Source: Sphagnum magellanicum
Taxonomy: Eukaryota; Streptophyta; Sphagnopsida; Sphagnales; Sphagnaceae
DNA length: 64,000 nucleotides
Direction of reading: 5' to 3'
NCBI GenBank assembly: GCA_021904315.1
Contig: CM038916.1
Location: 8,893,065 to 8,957,064 of the forward strand
Shown in pieces: positions 57,078-64,000 of the stretch. A program made the position numbers and the translations under genes. The notes beneath the pieces were generated by a model that did not search any database, was not told where the DNA came from, and saw only the letters and a program-made list of their open reading frames with translations. Position 1 is the stretch's first letter. The number at the start of each line of letters is the position of its first letter.

Positions 57078-57616
57078 TCTTATATATTAAAGTTACAGGT
57101 CTGTCTGTCTGTCTGTCCGTCCGTCTGTCCGGGCATTGCCCGGACCGGACCTTTGTTTTTGTTTTTTGTTTTTTTTTTTTACTGTGTCAGTTAAACTGCC
57201 CGGACCTTTTTTTTTTTTTGGGTTTTGTTTTCTGTGTCAGTTAAATTGCCCGGACCTTTGTTTTTGTTTTTGTTTTTTTTTTGGGGGGGGTTTTTGTTTT
57301 CTGTGTTAGTTAAACTGCCCGGACGTTCTTCTTTTTTTTTTCTTTTTTTTTGGGTTTTGTTTTCTGTGTCAGTTAAATTGCCCGGACCTTTTTTTTTTGG
57401 GGGGGGGGATTTTGTTTTCTGTGTCAATTAAACTGCCCGGACCTTTTTTTTTTTTTTTTTCTTTTTTTGGGTTTTGTTTTCTGTGTCAGTTAAATTGCCC
57501 GGACCTTTTTTTTTTTTTTTTTTTCGATGAATATTGTTTTCTGTGTCAATTAAACTGCCCAGACTTTTTTTTTTTTTTTTGCTCGATGGGTGCATTATGC
57601 ACCGGGTTCACACTAG
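57078..57616 (+). mobile_element. Short non-autonomous Helitron
   Basis: The 5' end reads TCTTATATATTAAAG, matching the TC-start, TATATTAAAG-type termini of plant Helitrons. The 3' end has a hairpin GGTGCA-TTA-TGCACC (57589-57603) followed 13 nt later by CTAG. The element lies between a host A (57077) and a host T (57617), the A^T target typical of Helitrons, with no target duplication. At 539 bp it has no Rep/helicase gene, so it would depend on a partner elsewhere. Most of its interior is a GTCTGTCTGTCC run and a minisatellite. Confidence 0.8.
57182..57570 (+). repeat. Minisatellite inside the Helitron
   Basis: Seven units begin with CTGTGTCAGTTAAAYTGCCC, followed by GGAC and a variable T-rich, GGG-containing spacer. 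Starts are at 57182, 57232, 57301, 57364, 57419, 57481 and 57541, giving periods of 50-69 bp. The 24-bp core is nearly invariant, while spacer length varies through the T and G homopolymers. Confidence 0.85.
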
Positions 57617-58959
57617 TAAATGTAATGGTATTAATAATTTCCATTCAATTAATGTGTATATTTGCATATTTGCATGTGCCATTGTTAGAAGCAAAAGGTT
57701 CCCAAATAAATTGCCTTTTGAAACTTGAATAATAATAATATTATTATTTGGATAATGTTAATATGAGTACATCATAGAGCTAAAGGAGAAGGGGAAAGTG
57801 TTATTTTCATCTAGATAATGCACAAAACATTTTCATCAATAACTTTAAAGAAAGGCAAGATGTGAATCCTTGAGAATGTATTATTGTAAAAAGGAGAAAA
57901 TGGGTATGTGAAGAAATCTGAATATCTCAACAAAAAGGGCTTTAAAAGTTAAAAATCTCTCTAGAGAGTACCTCTAATTTCTAAACGTATAATAAGCCAA
58001 AAATGGTGTTTTTTGGGAATTTCAAATGGATGTGGCTGATGAATTTAAGTATTTTGCATCCCTTGCTTGCTTGTTTGATTTTGGTGAAATTCTTGTCAAA
58101 CTATTTTGAGTGTGTAAAACTTTGAAGTCTAGGATTGGATTTGCAATCCCATTCACAGATGAGTAGATTGGACCAGATTTCTAACTAACACTTCCAATAT
58201 AGTAAAGGTAAAATGGTAGTAAAAAAGAGTTGATTAGGCTCTTAGGGGGTCAATGGGTATTAACTTGAGAGAAGGTAGAAGGCCAACCAAGGTGTTGAAT
58301 TATGTGAACAAAGGTGATAAAAATACAAGGCCAATCGAACTTTGGACCTTGAATTGTGACCAGAACAAGGAGAACACACACAAGTAGCATTATTTCAAGT
58401 GTTGGGTAAATGACCAGCTTTTGGTGATTGAGCAGTTGTACCTAAGTTGAAAAAATTTAATCCAATTTGCACCAACTAAAAAGCAAGCCATAACTACAAG
58501 TAGGCACAACTACAACAACAAGTGCTTGTGATAGTTCTGATGAGGAGGATTTGAAGAATCCTTTTTACTTGCATGTGCCCTACCACAATCTTGTACATGG
58601 TTTGTCTGACCCTTTGTTTCCATGCACAATGTTGGTGACATACCTAACTGAGCAATTATTTAGCCTGGCTTTTCTCAATTGCAGGTCCTATAAAACCTTT
58701 TTTTTTTGGAATTTATTTTTCAATTATGTGCATGCAACTGGTGGAGTTTGTGATGCATTCGGATGCTCACTTGAAGAATGAAACAACATTCATAGCCTAG
58801 TTCTGAACATAGCAATATCTGTTTGGTTGATCCCACACAACTTTGAAACTCTTTGTGAAATATTTACCCATATGATTTCCTATCAAATTAGGACAACCCA
58901 AAAACCAAAGACCATGACCAATAGAGAAATTTACATCAATTATTAAGTAAAAGAAATGG
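57617..58959. other. Intergenic DNA and probable ERF promoter
   Basis: From the Helitron to about 58.4 kb the sequence is AT-rich and unassigned. From about 58.4 kb composition becomes more balanced. TATAAAA at 58689-58695 is a candidate TATA box about 370 bp upstream of the ERF ATG, leaving a plausible leader. An open frame at 58551-58781 shows no known domain. Confidence 0.45.
58689..58695 (+). promoter_or_regulatory. Candidate TATA box of the ERF gene
   Basis: TATAAAA about 370 bp upstream of the ATG. It is the best TATA match in the proximal region, but the transcription start is not otherwise fixed. Confidence 0.35.
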
Positions 58960-58969
58960 AGAAACTCAA

Positions 58970-59019
58970 AAAATTTCATTTCCCCCAAAATTTAGTTATT
59001 TTGGGGGAAATGAAATTTT
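58970..59019. repeat. Perfect 21-bp inverted repeat just upstream of the ERF start
   Basis: Left arm 58970-58990 (AAAATTTCATTTCCCCCAAAA without its last base) is perfectly complementary to right arm 58999-59019, with an 8-nt loop TTTAGTTA. Pairing continues imperfectly outward to AGAAAC (58960-58965) and GTTTCT (59021-59026). The repeat ends 40 bp before the ATG at 59060, so it would form a strong hairpin in the mRNA leader. It could be a MITE remnant or a leader structure. Confidence 0.9.
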
Positions 59020-59059
59020 GGTTTCTGGTGAAGTGTTGTTGTTGGTACAGAACAGTACG

Positions 59060-60073
59060 ATGATGATGGAGAAGAAGAAGGCGCCTTCTCTGGGCGTCAA
59101 GAGAGCTGCAAAGGGGAAAATTTCGGGTTCCATACAGAAGAAGAAGCAGCAGCAGCAGAGCACCTGTTCAAATGTGAAAGCCTACCGGGGTGTGAGAATG
59201 AGAGCATGGGGGAAATGGGTGTCGGAGATCAGAGAACCCAACAAAAGATCCCGCATTTGGCTTGGATCGTTTCCGACAGCAGAGATGGCAGCGAGAGCTT
59301 ACGATGCTGCAGTGGTGGCATTGCGAGGACCCAATGCACGTCTCAACTTCCCTGACTCTCCTCCTAATCTTCAAATCCATGATACTTTGTCACCTCAGGC
59401 GATTCAAGCGGCGGCAGCCGCAGCTTCTGCTATCCCTCCAGCTACTGCTCTTCACTTTCCGGATCAATCTCAAGAAATATCAACCTCCAGCAGCAGCAGC
59501 AGCTCAGATCACGAAGAAGACAACAACCAACAAGCGGACAACTATAAGATGAAGAACCTCAACCTAGTTGCAGTGGAAGAATCACGAACAACAGGCCGCT
59601 CGGAATTAGAGCAGCAGCAGCAGCAGCAGCAGCGGAGGAGTCCGGCGGGAGTGGAATGGATAGAGGAGGAATTTGGCGAATTCGAAGATTTTGAGGAAGT
59701 GGATTACTTTCCGGAGCTGGAGTTTTCGAACGACGAAATGGAGAGAATTCTCTCCTGCAGCACCTCCCTCAACACCAACGACAAGCAGCAGCAGCAGCAG
59801 CGGATCACCACCAAACAGATTGGGACTTACGAGTCCTTGAAGAGGAGAGTTTCGAGCATTCCTTACGGAGCTTTCCTTGGTAGTAGTAGGAGAGTTCGAT
59901 GCTCACTCGCCGGGCATTGGAGCTCCACAAACAACACACTCTCCTACCAACCCTCAACCCCACCAAACACTAAACCCTTCATCCTGGTTACCGAAGTGGA
60001 TCAGGAGTGCTTAGGATCACCAACTGGACCAGGAGGAATCCAGACTTCTATTGCCAAAACTGGAACACACTAA
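59060..60073 (+). CDS. DREB-type AP2/ERF transcription factor
   Basis: Single open frame of 337 aa without introns, as is usual for ERF genes. One AP2 domain spans about residues 41-98 ([19 protein letters not shown] ... [20 protein letters not shown] ... [12 protein letters not shown]). Val54 and Glu59 are at domain positions 14 and 19, the DREB signature, so binding to a DRE/CRT element (A/GCCGAC) is expected. The [11 protein letters not shown] ending resembles subgroup A-5 members such as the DEAR proteins, but no DLNxxP repression motif is seen at the C-terminus. A lysine-rich N-terminus may serve nuclear import. Three glutamine tracts (about 30-33, 185-191 and 243-247), a serine run (143-149) and an acidic, aromatic segment (200-222) look like an activation region. 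The first in-frame ATG is one of three in tandem at 59060-59068; upstream in-frame codons lack an ATG. Target genes and stress role are unknown. Confidence 0.93.
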   Translation: MMMEKKKAPSLGVKRAAKGKISGSIQKKKQQQQSTCSNVKAYRGVRMRAWGKWVSEIREPNKRSRIWLGSFPTAEMAARAYDAAVVALRGPNARLNFPDSPPNLQIHDTLSPQAIQAAAAAASAIPPATALHFPDQSQEISTSSSSSSSDHEEDNNQQADNYKMKNLNLVAVEESRTTGRSELEQQQQQQQRRSPAGVEWIEEEFGEFEDFEEVDYFPELEFSNDEMERILSCSTSLNTNDKQQQQQRITTKQIGTYESLKRRVSSIPYGAFLGSSRRVRCSLAGHWSSTNNTLSYQPSTPPNTKPFILVTEVDQECLGSPTGPGGIQTSIAKTGTH

Positions 60074-61410
60074 CACAATCCCACTCACAAATTCATTCCC
60101 ATCTTCTTGTGCAGATCACCTAGTTAGGCTAGGTGATATATTTGAACTGCCTAAAATTTCCAGGCTTGAGAAAAATGTCCCCCCAAAAAATTTAAACTTC
60201 TCAAGCAGTAATTACCCTAAACCCTAAAAACCCTAAAGCTTCATCAAGAACTCAAATGTCTTGTAGTTTTAGGTCATTTTTTTTTAGTAATCACAACCCT
60301 TTGTTGGATACATCATTCTTTTTAGGATATAAAATTTAATGAGTAGCACAGATTAGCTACTTACACAATAAGGATGCTTCTTCTTCATTAGGAGGAGGAG
60401 TGTCCCCCATTGAGTTAGGTTCATTCTTTTTTTAGAGGCTCTCAAAGACAGCCCAAAAAGTCTGCCCTGATAACAAATTCAATTTCAATACACAATTTTG
60501 TAGCTCTTACCCACCCCCTATTAGGAAATTTGGAATATTTCCAAACTGCATAAATACTTATGTACATACAATTTCCAAAACAAATTCACTACTTGTGTTT
60601 TTTCAATGTTTTGCTTGCTTTATTTACCTGCTAAGCCTCCATTTTAATTTCATCATTGGGTTTCAGGAAAAATCTTCACAAATGTCAAGAGCAGCGTTTC
60701 CTCCCCCCCCACCCACAATTTTTTGTCCTTTAAAAAAATACAAAAGGCTTTTTTTTGGAAATTGGTGTTTTTCTAGCATAATTTAGACTAAATTTGCTAA
60801 TTTTTTGGGAAATTTTTTCCAAATTTTTTGAAATATCATAAAACTGAGAAAAAAAAACCCTGGTCAAGAGATGGAAGACAGAGACTTTGTGGGGTCTCTT
60901 TTTTGTCCTAAATTAAATTTCTTTTTGTATTTTGTGTGTGTTTATTTCTGTGAACCTGCCTGCACAGCTAGCTCCAGGAGCTTTGTGTTGACACACTAGT
61001 ATCTCGCCTCACTATGCTGGCAAATGTGAATGCTGCCCTTTCCCAAACTTTACTTTGAAGAGTCTTTATGAATAAATAAGGGAGCCACGTGTCAGGCCTC
61101 ACAGGTTCCAAGGGGCATGACAGGTTCCTTGTAGTCTTTACCCTACACAAAAAAAATCTCAACACATTTTTCAACAAAATGAAAGATGGCCTCCTAAGTT
61201 CCTAAAAACAATACCCCCAATTTTCTTGTGTATTTGGAGGCAAACCTTTAGAGAGTAGATTTTTCTGTCGTCCATTAATGTTGGGCTTTTAAAAAAAATG
61301 AAAATGCTAACATAATTTTATTTTTTTTCATTTTTCAAACCGTGATATTCATTGGGTATATACAAGAAAAATGAAAATGAAAATAAAATAAAATTCTCAT
61401 GAGCCATTAC
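60074..61410. other. 3' flank of the ERF gene
   Basis: The first 500 bp probably include the 3' untranslated region. A palindromic ACGT element GCCACGTGTC (CACGTG core 61086-61091) stands in moderately GC-rich DNA at about 60.95-61.15 kb, and could be a G-box/ABRE of an unannotated promoter or chance. No open frame of note. Confidence 0.4.
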
Positions 61411-61416
61411 ATTGGG

Positions 61417-61808
61417 TAATGCCCTCGAAGCCGGGCGTTCCCAAATCGCAACTTTAGATAGGCACTTACTTGGGGAGGAAGGGGCTTAATGCCCTCAGAG
61501 TGGCAGTGTTCCCCAAGTAAGGCCTACTCTGAGGGCCACTTACTTTGGGAGCAAGGGGTAATGCCCTCAGAGTGGGAGTGTTCCCCAAGTAAGGCCAATT
61601 CCAAGGGCCACTTACTTTGGGAGCGAGGGGTAATGCCCTCAAAGTGGGGTGTTCCCCAAGTAAGTAGGCAAGTGTAATGCCCTCAAAGTGGGGTGTTCCC
61701 AAATTAAGCGCAACTGGGGAGCGAGGGGTAATGCCCTCAAAGTGGGGTGTTCCCCAAGTAAGTAGGCAAGTGTAATGCCCTCAAAGTGGGGTGTTCCCAA
61801 ATTAAGCG
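61417..61808 (+). repeat. Compound minisatellite with TAATGCCCTC units
   Basis: Seven units start with TAATGCCCTC-R-AAGTGG-like sequence at 61417, 61487, 61559, 61631, 61675, 61729 and 61773. Spacings are 70, 72 and 72 bp, then 44, 54 and 44 bp. The last part is a 98-bp higher-order duplication: 61631-61709 recurs at 61729-61807. Units contain GTGTTCCCCAAGTAAG and GGGGAGCGAGGGG motifs. The array is much GC-richer than its surroundings. Apparent open frames on both strands simply follow the repeat. Confidence 0.9.
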
Positions 61809-64000
61809 CAAAAAGATCTTTGCAGTCCCACTTTATGAGTTTGGTGTGGTGGTGTCCTAAGAGGACACTTGGGGAGTGCACGAAAGAGTGTGCTTTAACA
61901 TTAGATATGGCGATGAGTGCTTTTTCTCTTATTTTGGGTGTAGTTTTGACATCACTAGGCAACCTAATGTCAGTTTTGGATTTTGTAGAGTTGTGGATAA
62001 AGTTTCATGTGACATTCGTTCATTCATGGCTTCTTACTAAGACATGAAATTGCATAGGTATCTATTTTATTCTAATGTATTTTGTTCATGCAAGTCCAGG
62101 TCTGAATTATCCCTAGTTTTTTTTTTGGGGAGGGGGGGTGGGGGAGTTGATAGTTTTTTGGGTTCAGGTCCAAGTTATAGGTCAAATTATTCACGATATT
62201 TGTTTTGAGAGTTTTGTTAATTTCTAAATGTTAAGGTGGACTAATTTGGTCCATTTATTTGTAAGTGTGTTTTCATTGTTTTATAAGGTTTAAAGAATTG
62301 AAATTGTCATTACGACTTGACCAGGCAAATGGCTTTTTTCCAAAATTGAATTAAAATCTGAACAGGAAATGCTGCATCCTTTTAATAGGTTCAAGGTCTT
62401 TAGGTAATTAAGTACAATTTTTTTTTTTAATGGTATAAACTTGCCCTTTGTATTTTTGGGCAAGTTATTAGTTTTGATTCATTTTGTATATAAATTAATG
62501 TTACATAATTTTATTTTGAATTATGTGAACTAGTTAAACAAACTAATACTACAATCTATATATATATATATAAAAGAGAGATGGAACTAAACATCATCCT
62601 AAATATTGCCAAACCAATCTTGGGTTGATCTGGAATAGGTGTGATGGATGGATGGATGGATGGATGAAATCGAACCCTCAAATTGTTCAGGTTAAAGTTC
62701 TCTCTTTTCATCCCCCAAAAAAAGAACAAAAGATTGTGGATTCCATCTTGGTCATGACTGGGATTAACACATGGAAAGATAGGTATGTAAGGAAGCCCAT
62801 CAAAAGGGATGAAAGACTTATGTAGTGAAGGTAATTTGAGGGTATGGGTGGAACATGGGACAATGTGGAATTTTACTATGGTAATGGCCCAAATAGATGG
62901 AACCTTTAAAGATACTACAGTGAAAGTGGCCATGGGTTCAAATTAGTGTTGACCTAGTAATATAAGCTTTCACTTGGCAACACCAATGACCTTACTAGTA
63001 AAGCTTGAAGAAAAACCAGCCTTATACTAATTCCAACTTGGGCTCCACATTGCTATGCACTACAAGTGCCCATCAATTGATGGAAAAAAAAAAAAAAAAG
63101 ATTTTGTGAAAATTAAGTTGCATTCGAAATGAAAATATGAAATGACATTGCATGCAACTTGAGTTGAATTCAAATTTAATTGAATTGAGTTCAAATTTCA
63201 TTGAAAAGAAATGGGATGCAAATTGGTGAAGAATATGGTGTTAGATTTCTTTATTTTTAAAGACAAATTTAAAATAACGATTTTCCATGCCTCTTTATTT
63301 GCAAAATTTAAAAACATATTCTAAATTGAAACTATCCAAGTGATGATTTTCAACTTATGGAATCTAAGTTATCCTACCTAAACCAATTTTGATGAATTAT
63401 TGTCATTAAAATTTGGTAAGGACGGGAGGTAACATTCAACATGTATTTACCTTACACCAAATTTAATAACATATTTATTGGAATGTTGTATTGATGGACA
63501 TGGTCCACCTTAAGCCTATGGTAGTGATATGAATAATGAAATTAGAGATCATATTCAATTGGTTTGACAATGCATATACATTTAGGCAAGATATTGTTTG
63601 GGGGTGAGTATGACATGAGGGTTTGCAACCTTGATACAATACTAGCTTGGGTTTTGGCGATGGCTATATTGTGTGGGATATTAATAGCCACCTGTTACAT
63701 ATAGTGGATTGAGATATCAAAAGGTATGTCTTTTAAGGCATTAGGCAGGGTTTTAGGATTGAGTGCCCATAATGCATCTATTTCCTTTCTTAAATGTTTG
63801 GGGTTGCAAGAGATTGTTGCAATCTTGTTGTTCAGTTAGTTTTGTTTCAACATTCAATGAGGCGCAACCATTTATTTGTGGAAGGAAAGGAATGAAAGGA
63901 ACCCATTCATTTGTTTCTTTCTTTTTAAAAGGGTAGATTTTAGTTGGGGATTTAACAAAGGGATTTAGTTTTCTACCCCTCCATCTTTTAGCTACAATAT
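61809..64000. other. AT-rich DNA at the window end
   Basis: No gene recognised. A GATG microsatellite (about 62644-62666), a TA run near 62558-62574, a G-rich patch near 62128-62146 and a 16-nt A run near 63085 are the only visible structures. Confidence 0.6.

Noticed and set aside
57191..57732. Open frames across the Helitron interior
   Set aside because: They follow the minisatellite and homopolymer runs (Phe/Lys-rich repeats) and have no independent coding signal.
58535..58612. Box C/D snoRNA-like pair (TGATGA and CTGA about 70 nt apart)
   Set aside because: No terminal stem flanks the boxes and no convincing guide sequence was found; such short boxes occur often by chance.
59018..59059. 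In-frame upstream extension of the ERF protein by 14 codons
   Set aside because: The extension would begin at a TTG codon and overlaps the inverted repeat. The first ATG in frame is at 59060, which is the ordinary choice for a plant nuclear gene.
61466..61962. Repetitive open frames over the 61.4-61.8 kb array on both strands
   Set aside because: Open on both strands only because the repeat unit lacks stops; no start context, domain or conservation clue.

Overview
This window is nuclear DNA of a land plant. It is strongly AT-rich and CpG-poor and holds four protein-coding loci and one spliceosomal RNA gene separated by long non-coding stretches. The plant assignment rests on eIF4A-III with DESD in place of DEAD, a U1 snRNA of plant type, telo-boxes (AAACCCTAA/G) near translation-machinery genes, a DREB-type AP2/ERF factor, and a Helitron of plant type. 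Introns are short (about 130-480 bp) with ordinary GT-AG ends, which does not suggest a conifer. The species cannot be named from the sequence; a seed-free plant (fern, lycophyte or bryophyte) is only a guess.

Layout. 1-8.4 kb: AT-rich, no gene. 8.6-10.0 kb (minus): ribosomal protein eS9/uS4 gene (RPS9) with both introns, but broken by a net 53-nt deletion and a second nonsense codon, so a recent non-processed pseudogene. 10.2-24.0 kb: AT-rich intergenic DNA with a TTTAACCT field, CCTA/TAGG tetranucleotide fields and tRNA-derived SINE-like scraps. 24.06-24.22 kb (minus): U1 snRNA gene with TATA box and possible upstream element, folding well but with an altered U1-70K loop. 25.7-28.8 kb (minus): complete eight-exon eIF4A-III gene (407 aa, exon junction complex helicase) whose upstream region carries a CpG-rich 41-bp minisatellite. 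29.2-39.5 kb: AT-rich, with degenerate GGATGAA and roughly 80-bp tandem families. 40.6-42.2 kb (minus): two-exon secreted leucine-rich-repeat protein (440 aa). 42.3-50.5 kb: intergenic, with unusually long G/C homopolymers. 50.5-53.2 kb (minus): decayed LINE-type reverse transcriptase relic interrupted by a 42-nt G run. 57.08-57.62 kb: short non-autonomous Helitron with both termini. 59.06-60.07 kb (plus): intronless DREB-type AP2/ERF transcription factor with a perfect 21-bp inverted repeat just upstream. 61.4-61.8 kb: compound minisatellite.

The genes form no pathway or cluster. Three housekeeping-type loci (RPS9, U1, eIF4A-III) lie on the same strand within 20 kb, each with a local CpG-rich patch in otherwise CpG-depleted DNA, which suggests undermethylated promoters. 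No convincing new multi-gene system was found. The most notable items are the variant U1 gene, the freshly broken RPS9 copy, the complete Helitron, the inverted repeat beside the ERF start and the G/C homopolymer cluster.
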